The notes beneath the pieces were generated by a model that saw nothing but the letters and a program-made list of their open reading frames with translations, was not told where the DNA came from and ran no database searches. A stretch of DNA of 64,000 bases from Ideonella_A sakaiensis_A (lineage in GTDB: Bacteria; Pseudomonadota; Gammaproteobacteria; Burkholderiales; Burkholderiaceae_C), in assembly GCF_048320135.1 (NCBI RefSeq), contig NZ_CP182947.1, positions 5,332,001 through 5,396,000 of the forward strand, written 5' to 3'. Within the stretch, counting starts at the first letter, position 1, and every line of letters begins with the position of its first letter. Below, one piece after another: positions 41,908 through 50,852 of this stretch. The position numbers and the translations under genes are program-made.

Positions 41908-43968
41908 ATGTCAAGCCGATCGAACGGCCTTGCGGCCGAGATGGATTCCGTTCGCACGCTGGCGCTGGTCGGTGCCGCGGCGACCGGCAAGACCTGCCTC
42001 GCGGAGGCCATGCTGGTGCACTCGGGTGCGCTCGGCGCGGCCGGCAGCCTCGAGCGCGGCGCCACCGTCAGCGACCACGACCTCCTCGAGCGGCGCATGC
42101 AGCACTCGCTGAATTCGTCGGTGATGCACATGGTCCACGACGGCACCCGCATCCACTTCATCGACACGCCCGGCGGCCCCGACTTTCTCGGCCAGAGTCT
42201 GCCGGCGCTCGAAGCCGTCGAAACGGCGGCGATCGTGATCAATGCGAGCACCGGCATCGAGCCGATGGCGGTGCGGATGATGGCTTATGCCGAGTCGCGC
42301 CAGCTCGACCGGATGATCATCGTCAACAAGATCGATGCACAGGGCGTCGAGCTCGAGGCCTTGCTGGCGCAGATCCAGGAAACCTTCGGCCGTGTCTGCC
42401 TGCCGCTGAACCTGCCAGCGCAGGGCGGGAATGCCGTCGTCGACTGCTTCTTCAACCGCAGCGGCGAAAGCGATTTCGGTTCGGTCGAGGCGGCGCACCG
42501 CGCGCTGGTCGAGCAGGTCGTCGAGGTCGACGGCGATTTTGTCGACCGCTACCTGAACGATGGCGACATCGACGCCTCTGAACTGCACGCGCCGCTCGAA
42601 CAGGCGTTGCGCGAAGGCCATCTGATCCCGGTCTGTTTTGTCTCGGCGCGCACCGGAGCCGGCATACCGGAACTGCTCGATGCAATCGTCAAGCTGCTGC
42701 CTGACCCGACCGAGGCGAACCCGCCGGATTTTCTGAACGGCGAGGGCCCCGATGCCAAACTGATGCATGCGCAGCCCGATCCGTCGCTGCATGTGCTGGC
42801 CCATGTCTTCAAGGTCACGCAGGATCCGTTCATCGGCAAGATGGGCATCTTCCGCGTCCATCAGGGAACGATCACGCGTGACAGCCAGCTGTATATCGGC
42901 GATGGCCGCAAGCCGTTCAAGGTCGGCCATCTGTTCATGCTGCAGGGCAAGGACCACGTCGAGGTCTCGCGGGCGATACCGGGCGACATCGCGGCGGTCG
43001 CGAAGATCGACGACATCCATTTCGATGCGGTGCTGCACGATGCCGCCGAAGACGACCACATTCACCTGAAGCCGCTCGATTTTCCGACCGCGGTGCACGG
43101 CCTGGCGATCGAGCCGAAGCGCCATGGCGACGAGCAGCGGATGTGGGACATCCTCGGCAAGCTGGTCGACGAGGATCCGTGCCTGAAGGTCGAACATGTC
43201 GCGACGACCAATGAGACCGTTGTTTATGGGCTCGGCGAGGTCCACCTGCGGGTGCTGATCGAGCGGCTGCGCGACGTCTACCATTTCGAGGTCAACACGC
43301 GGCCGCCGCGGATCGCGTTCCGCGAGACGGTCACCGCGCCGGCCCAGGGCCATTTCCGGCACAAGAAACAGAGCGGCGGCGCCGGCCAGTTCGGCGAGGT
43401 ATTCCTGCGAATCGAACCGCTGCCGCGCGGTGCCGGCTTCGAATTCGTCGACGAGGTGAAGGGCGGGACGATTCCGGGCCAGTTCATCCCGGCGGTCGAA
43501 AAAGGTGTTCGCGAGGTGCTCGAGCATGGCGCGATCGCCGGTTACCCGGTGGTCGACGTGCGCGTGATCGTCTACGACGGCAAACACCACAGCGTCGACA
43601 GCAAGGAGATTGCGTTTGCGATCGCCGGCCGCAAGGCCTTCATGGCCGCAATTCGCGAGGCCAGGCCGATCGTGCTCGAGCCGATCGTGCAGATCGAGAT
43701 CGAGTCGCCCGACCAGGCCATGGGCGACATCACCGGCGACCTGTCGGCCAAACGCGGCATCGTCACCGGCACCGACAACGAATCGGCAGGCATCGTCAAG
43801 GTGCGCGGCCAGGTGCCGCTGTCCGAACTGACCAGTTACCAGTCGCGGCTGAATGCGCTGACCAGCGGGCAGGGGCGCTACACGATCGAGTTTTCACACT
43901 ACGAGGCCGTGCCTCCGACGCTGCAGCAGCAGCTGGTCAGTGAGAGCAAGCTGCGGGACGACGATTGA
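41908..43968 (+). CDS. Elongation factor G-like translational GTPase
   Basis: A 686-residue translational GTPase with the EF-G domain order. The G domain has P-loop GAAATGKT at residues 22-29, DTPGGPDFLGQ near 86 and NKIDAQGVELEAL near 141; the switch I and NKxD patterns are readable. Domain II begins around residue 290 (VFKVTQDPFIGKMGIFRVHQG), and domains III-V run to a C-terminus with HKKQSGGAGQFGEV and GDITGDLSAKRGIVTG. The P-loop (GAAATGKT) departs from the canonical AHxDAGKT of EF-G, marking this as the second, EF-G-like (EFG2/FusB-like) paralogue rather than the main translocase. The role is uncertain. A GAAGGAG ribosome site precedes the ATG. Confidence 0.93.
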   Translation: MSSRSNGLAAEMDSVRTLALVGAAATGKTCLAEAMLVHSGALGAAGSLERGATVSDHDLLERRMQHSLNSSVMHMVHDGTRIHFIDTPGGPDFLGQSLPALEAVETAAIVINASTGIEPMAVRMMAYAESRQLDRMIIVNKIDAQGVELEALLAQIQETFGRVCLPLNLPAQGGNAVVDCFFNRSGESDFGSVEAAHRALVEQVVEVDGDFVDRYLNDGDIDASELHAPLEQALREGHLIPVCFVSARTGAGIPELLDAIVKLLPDPTEANPPDFLNGEGPDAKLMHAQPDPSLHVLAHVFKVTQDPFIGKMGIFRVHQGTITRDSQLYIGDGRKPFKVGHLFMLQGKDHVEVSRAIPGDIAAVAKIDDIHFDAVLHDAAEDDHIHLKPLDFPTAVHGLAIEPKRHGDEQRMWDILGKLVDEDPCLKVEHVATTNETVVYGLGEVHLRVLIERLRDVYHFEVNTRPPRIAFRETVTAPAQGHFRHKKQSGGAGQFGEVFLRIEPLPRGAGFEFVDEVKGGTIPGQFIPAVEKGVREVLEHGAIAGYPVVDVRVIVYDGKHHSVDSKEIAFAIAGRKAFMAAIREARPIVLEPIVQIEIESPDQAMGDITGDLSAKRGIVTGTDNESAGIVKVRGQVPLSELTSYQSRLNALTSGQGRYTIEFSHYEAVPPTLQQQLVSESKLRDDD

Positions 43969-44025
43969 GGGGGTGGGCTGGAGTGACCTCCAGTTTGTGT
44001 GAGTGGCTTGTGGGCTTGTGGGCTT

Positions 44026-44094
44026 GTGGGAGGGGCTTCAGCCCCGATTTGCAGGCATGCCTCAAGGCCGAATCGGGGCTGAAGCCCCTCCTAC
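44026..44094. repeat. REP-type inverted doublet (REPIN-like), copy 2
   Basis: Left arm 44026-44049 begins GTGGGAGGGGCTTCAGCC; the right arm 44070-44094 is its inverse with one mismatch (CTAC instead of CCAC). Each arm contains the perfect hairpin GGGGCTTCAGCCCC preceded by a GTGG tetranucleotide. The spacer is 20 bases. Just upstream, 44004-44030 is a short tandem repeat of GGCTTGTG. The doublet lies between the EF-G-like gene and the convergent SUI1 gene and could serve as a bidirectional transcript end. Confidence 0.88.
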
Positions 44095-44143
44095 GGAAGA
44101 CGCGCCGCAGGGAGCCTCCCGCAGTCGCTTGCGGGCTGCGGCG

Positions 44144-44506
44144 TCACCCGCCGCTGCGCTTGACCTTCATTCCCTGCGCGCTCAGCAGCGCGATCACCCG
44201 ATCGCGGTGGTCGCCCTGGATCTCGACGACGCCGTCCTTGACCGTACCGCCGCTGCCGCAGGCCGATCGCAACTGCTTGGCGATCGCATCGATCGTCGCG
44301 GGTGGCGTCGCCACGAGGCCGCGGATCACGGTGACGGCCTTGCCGCCGCGCCCCTTGGTCTGCAGTTCGATCCGGACGATGCCGTCGCCGGCCGGCGCGG
44401 CTGTGCGCGCGCCACAGCGGCAGTCGGCAATCGCCTGCCGGCAGGTCGGGCACGTGCGGCCGCTGTCGGTTGAATAGACGAGGCCGCCGGCCTGGTTCTT
44501 GCGCAT
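44144..44506 (-). CDS. yciH: SUI1/YciH-family translation initiation factor-like protein
   Basis: A 120-residue protein beginning MRKNQAGGLVYSTDSGRTCP at the ATG at 44506. The SUI1/eIF1 domain runs from GDGIVRIELQTKGRGGKAVT to the end, with LRSACGSGGTVKDGVVEIQG and the C-terminal VIALLSAQGMKVKRSGG typical of YciH. E. coli YciH (108 residues) is a bacterial eIF1 homologue that can influence start-codon selection and stress translation. Unlike E. coli YciH, this protein carries a CxxC...CxC cluster (Cys19, Cys22, Cys29, Cys31) before the domain, which could bind zinc. It is 34 bases downstream of the rhomboid gene. Confidence 0.92.
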   Translation of the reverse strand: MRKNQAGGLVYSTDSGRTCPTCRQAIADCRCGARTAAPAGDGIVRIELQTKGRGGKAVTVIRGLVATPPATIDAIAKQLRSACGSGGTVKDGVVEIQGDHRDRVIALLSAQGMKVKRSGG

Positions 44507-44540
44507 GGTGTTGGTGGGTCGCCGGGCGGCGAGGCAATGG

Positions 44541-45152
44541 TCAATGGACCAGATATTGCCAGAGCCCGACCAGGCGTTCGGTATCGACGACGGCGACGAA
44601 GACGATGCCGGCCGCGGCGCCCGCCAGATGGGCATCGTGGTTGATGCGGCCCCGGCCGCGGCGTGATGCCCAGACGCTGTAGGCGAGGTAGAGCACCGCA
44701 AACAGCGGCGCCGGAATCGGCACCGGTATCGGCAGGATGAAGATCGACGCGCCCGGCACGTAGACGATCGCGGCAAACAGAACCGCGAGGATCGCGCCCG
44801 ATGCGCCGAGGCAGCGGTAGGCCGGGTCGTGTTTGTGCCTGAGCCACGTCGCGGCATCGCTGACCAGCAGGCCGAAAAAATACAACGCGAGAAATTTGCC
44901 GCTGCCGATCATCCGCTCGAGCGGAAATGCAAAGGCCCAGAACGTGATGCCGTTGAACAGCAGATGGCCGAGGTCGGCGTGCAGGAAGGCATTGCTGATC
45001 AGCGTCGCATATTCGCGGCGCGGTAGCAGCCAATAAGGTCTGAACAGGCCGGCCTCGAGCAGGTCGGGCCGCAGCTTCAAGCCGACCAGGCTGGCGACCA
45101 GGATGATCGCCAGCAGCGCGGCGGCTGCCGGCGAAACAAGCAGCGTGTCCAA
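44541..45152 (-). CDS. Rhomboid family intramembrane serine protease
   Basis: A 203-residue membrane protein with six hydrophobic segments. The second conserved region HADLGHLLFNGITFWAFAF begins near residue 58. The catalytic Ser118 lies in GASGA and the partner His175 in INHDAHLAGAAAG, the classic rhomboid dyad. It cleaves transmembrane substrates inside the bilayer; natural substrates are unknown for most bacterial members. The length is compact, without extra soluble domains. It lies between treY and the SUI1 gene, 20 bases from the former. Confidence 0.92.
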   Translation of the reverse strand: MDTLLVSPAAAALLAIILVASLVGLKLRPDLLEAGLFRPYWLLPRREYATLISNAFLHADLGHLLFNGITFWAFAFPLERMIGSGKFLALYFFGLLVSDAATWLRHKHDPAYRCLGASGAILAVLFAAIVYVPGASIFILPIPVPIPAPLFAVLYLAYSVWASRRGRGRINHDAHLAGAAAGIVFVAVVDTERLVGLWQYLVH

Positions 45153-45172
45153 TCCGGTGTCCGGACGCGCCG

Positions 45173-48115
45173 TCAGCCCGTGGCTGCCGCGTCGCCGAGC
45201 AGCGCCGCGACCGGAAAGTCGCGCAGCAGTTCGGCCACTGTCAGCGAGCCGTCAGCCGGCTGCAGCGTGCGGCCGCTGATCGCGTCGCGCAAGCTGGCTG
45301 GCGGCGAGATGCCGTCGGGCCAGGCGATCGTCGTGTCGCGCCAGACGTCGCCGATCGGCGCGGTGCCGACTTCGAGATCCAGCGATGCAAACAGCCTTGC
45401 GGCGACGACGACCAGCCAGCGCTTGCCGTCGTGGCGGGCAAAGGCGATCAGATGATCGGCCTGCTCGCCGCCGAGCTCGAGGGCCACATACTCGCCATCG
45501 CGCAGCAGCGCTTCCTCGTCGCGGCGCGCCTGCAAGGCACACCAGGTGACAAAAAACTTCGCCGAACCGTCGACCGCCTGCTCGAGCAGTTCGCGCAGTG
45601 CCTGGCGGCGGTCGGATTCGCCGGTAACCGCCTGCGCACGCTGCAGCCATTGGCGGCGGCGCTCGTAGTCGATCGGCCGCCGGTTGTCCGGATCGACCAG
45701 CGACAACTCGATCGCCTCGTGGCCCTGGTAATAGTCGGGCACGCCTGGCGACATCGCCTTGACGACGGCCAGGCTGAGCCCGTTCAGCGCGCCGTACCAC
45801 GCAAAAACCGCGGCGTTGGCCTGCAGATCGTCGAGGAACAGCGAGTTTTCACGCCGCGTCAGCAGCGCCTCGATAAATCCGGTCAGCGCGGCCTCGTACG
45901 CCTCGTTCGGGTTCATCCAGCTCGTCAGCCGCTTCGCCTCGCGCACCGACTTCAGCATCGCCTCGGTGACGCGCTGGCGGTATTCGGCCAGTTCGTCGTC
46001 GTCGAGCGGGCCGGCCGGCAGGCTGCCGACCAGCGTCTGGTACAGCAGGTATTCGTCGTTGCGCGACGGTGCGGTTGCGCCGTCGACGGTGCGCTTGTGG
46101 CTGCGGTTCAGCCGGCTCCAGCGCCGCACCGTCAGCCGCCAGGCCGCTGGCAGTTCGCTGATCACGTCGATCCGCGCGCGCACGTCTTCAGAACGTTTTG
46201 CGTCGTGGGTCGAGGTGCCGAGCATCTCGAGCGGCCAGTGCTGCTGGCGCTCCTTCGCGGCGGCATGGAAGGCCGCGACCGAGGTGCCGAACACATCGGG
46301 CTCGCCGCCGACATCGTTGACCGAAATCAGCCGCTGGTGCCGGTACAGCGCGGTGTCCTCGATACCCTTCGCCGCCACCGGCGCGGTGTACTGCTGCAGC
46401 CGCCGCGCGAACGAGCGGTAACGCTCGCCGAGGCCGGCCGGCGCGCCTGGCATCGGCTTGCCGAGCAGCACCTGGCGCAGGAAGTCGAACACGCTGGCAT
46501 CGGCGGCAACGCTGCGCCGACGCGCCTTGCCGATTGCCCAGTCGACATATTTGCGGTCTTGCGCGCTCGGCTTGTCGACGATGTAGGTGCGGTAGACCGG
46601 GAATGACGCGACGACTTCGGACAGCGCCTGACGCAGCGAATTCAGCGTGAAGTCGCGGGTGCGGCGGTCCTCGCGGGCCAGCCGCAGCAGCGCATTGCTC
46701 AGCACCGTCAGCTCGCCGGCCAGCGTGCCGTCCATCACGACATGGCGGCAATGCCAGGCGAGGTCGTCGAAATCGACCGCCTCGTCGCGGACGAAGGCGC
46801 GCCACGCGCGATCGAGCCGGCTCTTTGCGCTGCCGTCGATCAGCAGGCCGTTGACGAGGTTGGCGAAGCGGTAGCCGGTCGTGCCGTGGACGGCCCAGTC
46901 GCGCGGCAACTGTTCGTACGGTGCGACGATTTTTTCGACGGTGACAAAAAATGGCCAGTCGGCCGGCTTGTCGCCATCGCCGGGCTCCGGCATCGTTGCG
47001 CCGACCAGTTCGGCGCAGCGCTGCTGCAGCTGCTGGAAATATTTCGCCGGATCGGCCAGCCCGTCCGGATGGTCGATGCGCAAGCCATCGATCGCGCCGC
47101 TGCCGACCAGTTCGAAGATCAGCTTGTGGGTCGCCTCGAAGACCTCTTCGGACTCCATCCGCAGCGCGGCCAGTTCGTTGATGTCGAAGAAGCGGCGGTA
47201 GTTGATCTCGTCGGCGGCGACGCGCCATTGCGCGAGGCGGTACGGCTGCAGATCGATCAAGGCATCGAGTGCATCGAAGCTGGCGCGGTCGCCCGGTTTG
47301 CCGTTCAGCTTGTCGACGATGGTCTTGAAGACGGCGGCCATCGCCGGGTGCGCCTTCGCCAGCGCCGCGAAGCGGGCTTTCAATGCGGTTTTCTGCTGCT
47401 GCCTGTGCGGCGCGGCGACCGGATCGGTCGTGTTGTGCGGCGGCAGGCATTCGAAGGCGTCGGCCAGCGCCTGCAATTGGTCGCGTGTCTCCTTCAGATC
47501 GGGGTGGCCGATCGCGCGGCGGATCAGCTCGCCGTAGCAGACCGGATCGATCGGCAGCTGGTGCTCGAAATACGACAGCGTGAAGCGGCCGTGCTCGGCG
47601 TCGAAGCCGAGCTTGATCTCGCCGCGCTCCAGGACAACGCCGTACTGGTCGCCGAGGATCGGCAGCAGCACGCGGCCGGTCAGCGCCGGGTCGGCGGAGC
47701 GCCAGTCGATATCGAAATACGACGCGTGGGCCGATGCCGCGCCGTTTTCCAGCACATCGAGCCACCAGGCGTTGTCGCCGCTGAGCACGCCCATGTGGTT
47801 CGGCACGATGTCGACCACCAGCCCCATGCCGTGGCGGTGCAGCGTCTCGACCAGCCGGTCGAAATCCTCGCGCGTGCCGAGTTCGGGATTCAGCTGGCCG
47901 TGGTCGATGACGTCGTAGCCGTGTTTGCTGCCCGGCCGCGCACGCAGCGGCGGCGAGCAATACAGGTGGCTGATGCCGAGTTCGGCCAGATACGGCACCA
48001 GCGCGGTCGCATCGTCGAAGCGGTAGTCGGCATGCAGCTGCACGCGGTAGGTCGCACGCGGAAACGCGGGCTGGCGGCGCTGCGCGGCGCCGGCTGTCGG
48101 TGAAGTGCTGCTCAT
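45173..48115 (-). CDS. treY: Malto-oligosyltrehalose synthase
   Basis: A 980-residue GH13-family enzyme that isomerises the reducing end of a maltodextrin to a trehalosyl unit. The N-terminus FPRATYRVQLHADYRFDDA begins about 17 residues in, and ELGISHLYCSPPLRARPGSK follows near residue 47. The catalytic-barrel motifs are VVDIVPNHMGVLSGDNAWWL near 100 and GLRIDHPDGLADPAKYF near 340 with the nucleophilic Asp. The long alpha-helical insertions and the C-terminal DVPV-like tail fit TreY (700-1000 residues). The ATG at 48115 is chosen because it is 4 bases inside the treZ stop and gives the standard N-terminus; a 164-residue in-frame extension overlaps treZ and is discarded. It acts with TreZ to release trehalose from glycogen or maltodextrin. 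Confidence 0.95.
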   Translation of the reverse strand: MSSTSPTAGAAQRRQPAFPRATYRVQLHADYRFDDATALVPYLAELGISHLYCSPPLRARPGSKHGYDVIDHGQLNPELGTREDFDRLVETLHRHGMGLVVDIVPNHMGVLSGDNAWWLDVLENGAASAHASYFDIDWRSADPALTGRVLLPILGDQYGVVLERGEIKLGFDAEHGRFTLSYFEHQLPIDPVCYGELIRRAIGHPDLKETRDQLQALADAFECLPPHNTTDPVAAPHRQQQKTALKARFAALAKAHPAMAAVFKTIVDKLNGKPGDRASFDALDALIDLQPYRLAQWRVAADEINYRRFFDINELAALRMESEEVFEATHKLIFELVGSGAIDGLRIDHPDGLADPAKYFQQLQQRCAELVGATMPEPGDGDKPADWPFFVTVEKIVAPYEQLPRDWAVHGTTGYRFANLVNGLLIDGSAKSRLDRAWRAFVRDEAVDFDDLAWHCRHVVMDGTLAGELTVLSNALLRLAREDRRTRDFTLNSLRQALSEVVASFPVYRTYIVDKPSAQDRKYVDWAIGKARRRSVAADASVFDFLRQVLLGKPMPGAPAGLGERYRSFARRLQQYTAPVAAKGIEDTALYRHQRLISVNDVGGEPDVFGTSVAAFHAAAKERQQHWPLEMLGTSTHDAKRSEDVRARIDVISELPAAWRLTVRRWSRLNRSHKRTVDGATAPSRNDEYLLYQTLVGSLPAGPLDDDELAEYRQRVTEAMLKSVREAKRLTSWMNPNEAYEAALTGFIEALLTRRENSLFLDDLQANAAVFAWYGALNGLSLAVVKAMSPGVPDYYQGHEAIELSLVDPDNRRPIDYERRRQWLQRAQAVTGESDRRQALRELLEQAVDGSAKFFVTWCALQARRDEEALLRDGEYVALELGGEQADHLIAFARHDGKRWLVVVAARLFASLDLEVGTAPIGDVWRDTTIAWPDGISPPASLRDAISGRTLQPADGSLTVAELLRDFPVAALLGDAAATG

Positions 48116-49941
48116 GGAAACTCGATGTTGACGGCCACCGACCAGGCGGCAAGCCCGGCGGACGCCGGAAAACTGCGGTAGACGCTGCTGCCAGGCAACT
48201 TGCCCACTGCGTCTGCTGCGCCAGCGGCGTCGGACAGTTGCGCCAGCAGGTGCCAGCGTCGGCCTTCGCCGAGCGGCCAGCTGATCTGCAGCGTGCCGGC
48301 CTCCGACGCGCTGAAACTGCCGCTGCGCGCGTCCTTCAGCCACGGCACCAGCTGCTCGGCGCGGATCTTCAGCAGCTGCGTATACAGCGCAAGCCAGCCG
48401 GCATGCGGCTCGCTGCTGCGCTCGTCCCAGTTCAGCTTGCTGTTGCGGAACGTCGACTCGGCATTCGGATCCGGGATGCGGTCGCGAACCTCCGGATCCG
48501 AGAAACGGGCGAATTTGCCGAATTCGGAGCGCCGGCCATTGGTCACCGCCTGCGCCAGCTCGCCGTGGAAATCGCAGAAATACTGGAACGGCGTGCTCGC
48601 CGCCCATTCCTCGCCCATGAACAGCATCGGCGGCGATGGCGCCAGCAGCACGCAGGCGAGCAGCGCGCGCAACGCATCGTCGCGGCCCGCTTCTGCGGCC
48701 AGTGCGGCGATCCGCTCGCCGAACGCGCGGTTGCCGACCTGGTCGTGGGTCTGCATCGAATTGACGAAGGCCAGTGGCGGCAGATGGCTGGATCGGCTGC
48801 CGCGCAGTTCGCCATCACGGAACTCCGACGGGTCGCCCTGGTAGGCAAAACCTTCGGCCAGCGCACGGCCGAACAGCCGCAGCGGCTCGCGCGCATAGTC
48901 GATGTAATAGCCGTCGCTCTCGCCGGTGGCGATCACGTGCACCGCATGGTGGACGTCGTCGTTCCACTGCGCACTGGCGAGCAGCATCCGGCCGTCGTCG
49001 CCGACCGCGAAGCGGCTGGCATCGTTCAGGTCGTTTTCGAGGATCAGGTGCACATGGCGATCGCGGCCGGGCCCGTTGCGTACCGCCTGCGCCAGTTCGT
49101 CGATGAAATGGGTTGCCGAGCGGTCGTGCATCGCGTGCACCGCATCGAGGCGCAGCCCGTCGAAGCGGAACTCGTCGATCCAGTACAAGACGTTGTTGAT
49201 GAAGAAGCTGCGCACGGTTTCGCTGTGCTCGGCGTCGAAATTGATCGCCGCACCCCATGGCGTCGGCACATCCGGATTGAAAAACGGCTTTGCGTAGGCG
49301 TGCAGATAGTTGGCGTCCGGGCCGAAGTGGTTGTAGACGACGTCGAGCAGCACCATCAGCCCACGCTCGTGGGCGGCAACGACGAGCCGTTTCAGATCGT
49401 CCGGCGTGCCGTAACTCGAGTCCGGCGCGAAGTGCAGCACGCCGTCGTAGCCCCAGCCACGTTGGCCTGGAAAATCGGCGACCGGCATCAGTTCGATTGC
49501 GGTGACGCCGAGCGCCACAAGCTCGTCGAGGCGTTCGATCGCCGCACTGAAGGTGCCGGCCTCGGTGAAACAGCCGACGTGCAACTCGTAGATCACCGCC
49601 TCGTGCCAGGGCCGGCCGGTCCACGGCTGATCAGGCCATTCGAAGGCGAGGGGGTCGGTCAACCGGCTGGCGCCGGCGGCATCGTCCGGGTTGTGCCGCG
49701 ACGCCGGATCGGGCACCACCAGGTCGCCGTCGACACGGTAGGCATAACGGGTCTGCGCATCAGCTCGCTGCAGTCTGCCTTGATGCCAGCCGTCGGGCTG
49801 GCGATCCATCGCCACCGGCGATCCGTCGTTGCCATCGACGATCAGCTCGATCGTCGACGCGCTCGGCGCCCAGAGTCGGAAAACAGCACTGCCGTCGGAT
49901 TCGAGGCGGGCACCGAAAGGCATCTGGTGGACATGTTTCAT
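48112..49941 (-). CDS. treZ: Malto-oligosyltrehalose trehalohydrolase
   Basis: A 609-residue GH13 hydrolase. The N-terminal CBM48-like domain (MPFGARLESDGSAVFRLWAP) is followed by the barrel motifs: WTGRPWHEAVIYELHVGCFT near residue 110, LLDVVYNHFGPDANYLHAY near 190, FDGLRLDAVHAMHDRS near 260 (nucleophile Asp), HLILENDLNDASRF near 297 (acid/base Glu) and SMQTHDQVGNRAFGE near 395. It cleaves trehalose from the maltooligosyl-trehalose made by TreY. The chosen ATG (49941) gives the typical MKHVHQMPFGA start; an in-frame extension of 19 codons is less plausible. treY overlaps its stop. Confidence 0.95.
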   Translation of the reverse strand: MKHVHQMPFGARLESDGSAVFRLWAPSASTIELIVDGNDGSPVAMDRQPDGWHQGRLQRADAQTRYAYRVDGDLVVPDPASRHNPDDAAGASRLTDPLAFEWPDQPWTGRPWHEAVIYELHVGCFTEAGTFSAAIERLDELVALGVTAIELMPVADFPGQRGWGYDGVLHFAPDSSYGTPDDLKRLVVAAHERGLMVLLDVVYNHFGPDANYLHAYAKPFFNPDVPTPWGAAINFDAEHSETVRSFFINNVLYWIDEFRFDGLRLDAVHAMHDRSATHFIDELAQAVRNGPGRDRHVHLILENDLNDASRFAVGDDGRMLLASAQWNDDVHHAVHVIATGESDGYYIDYAREPLRLFGRALAEGFAYQGDPSEFRDGELRGSRSSHLPPLAFVNSMQTHDQVGNRAFGERIAALAAEAGRDDALRALLACVLLAPSPPMLFMGEEWAASTPFQYFCDFHGELAQAVTNGRRSEFGKFARFSDPEVRDRIPDPNAESTFRNSKLNWDERSSEPHAGWLALYTQLLKIRAEQLVPWLKDARSGSFSASEAGTLQISWPLGEGRRWHLLAQLSDAAGAADAVGKLPGSSVYRSFPASAGLAAWSVAVNIEFP

Positions 49942-50153
49942 CGTTCGGCTCGGCTCAGGTTGGGTGGTCTGCAATCGGCCGGCCACCGGTGAACGCACCG
50001 TCTGGCGGGGGCGGACGGCTCAGCGCCGGGTGGTCGGCTGCGGCATTGTCGAGCAGGTAACAGGCCGGTTTTGTCGGACGATGGCGCATGCCGGACACCG
50101 CCGGATCGCCATCACGCGCGCATCGCCGGCCAGCGCGGCCGGCGGCGCGCGCG

Positions 50154-50837
50154 TCATCGCAGCTTTTGGTCGCGGTCGCGCGGGAACCAGCGTTCGAACA
50201 GCGTCGCCGCCCGGTGCCGGGCGCCAAGGCCGAATGCCAGCGCCAGCGCAAAGACGACGCCGGCAAGCAGGATCAAAAAGGTCTGCTGGATCAGCCCGCC
50301 GCCGATGTCGAGGTGGTCGACCGCAAGCAGGATCACGAATGCCAGCACGCCATACTGCATCACGGTGCCGAGCAGTTCGGCATCGCCGATCTCGGCACTG
50401 CGGCAATAACCGGCGACCGCATTGCCGGCAAAACGCGCGAAATAACTGCCGAAAACCAGCACCAGCAGCGCGACCAGCAGGCGCGGCACGAACAGCAGCA
50501 CCTTGCCGAGCAGGTCGGTGACCTGCGTCAGCCCGAGGCCATTGAACGCGATGATCAGCGAGGCCAGGATGATCAGGCCGTAGGCGATCGCACCGAACAG
50601 ATCGGTCGCATCGCGGCGCGAGCCACCTTGCTGCAAGAAGCCGTCGATGCCGGCGCGTTCGGTCAGCACATGAAAATTCAGCGCCCGCAGCGTCTTCACG
50701 ACCGCGAGCTTGAAGGCCTTGGCGATCAGCCAGCCGACCAGCAGGATTCCGATCGCAATCGCCAGGCGCGGCAGGAACAGACCGATCTGCTGCAGAAAGC
50801 TGCGCACCGGCTCGAGCACGACATCAATGTTTTGCAT
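50154..50837 (-). CDS. TM-helix repeat membrane protein (MscS-related, CmpX-like)
   Basis: A 227-residue membrane protein with five or so hydrophobic segments and the conserved TM-helix repeat found in MscS-like and CmpX-type proteins: LPRLAIAIGILLVGWLIAKA near residue 23 and LFVPRLLVALLVLVFGSYFARFAGNAV near residue 120. Each is followed by a short amphipathic segment with conserved G and R. The family is linked to mechanosensitive or osmotic-stress functions, but no channel activity can be inferred from this protein alone. It sits inside the trehalose cluster between treS and treZ, 15 bases after treS, which suggests a shared osmotic role. Confidence 0.8.
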   Translation of the reverse strand: MQNIDVVLEPVRSFLQQIGLFLPRLAIAIGILLVGWLIAKAFKLAVVKTLRALNFHVLTERAGIDGFLQQGGSRRDATDLFGAIAYGLIILASLIIAFNGLGLTQVTDLLGKVLLFVPRLLVALLVLVFGSYFARFAGNAVAGYCRSAEIGDAELLGTVMQYGVLAFVILLAVDHLDIGGGLIQQTFLILLAGVVFALALAFGLGARHRAATLFERWFPRDRDQKLR

Positions 50838-50852
50838 GGAAGATTCTCTCGT

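Noticed and set aside
46742..48103. 453-codon plus-strand frame opposite treY
   Set aside because: Shadow frame of treY without family motifs.
48116..48607. 164-codon N-terminal extension of treY
   Set aside because: It lies inside treZ, has no TreY similarity, and the ATG at 48115 gives the usual ATGA coupling.
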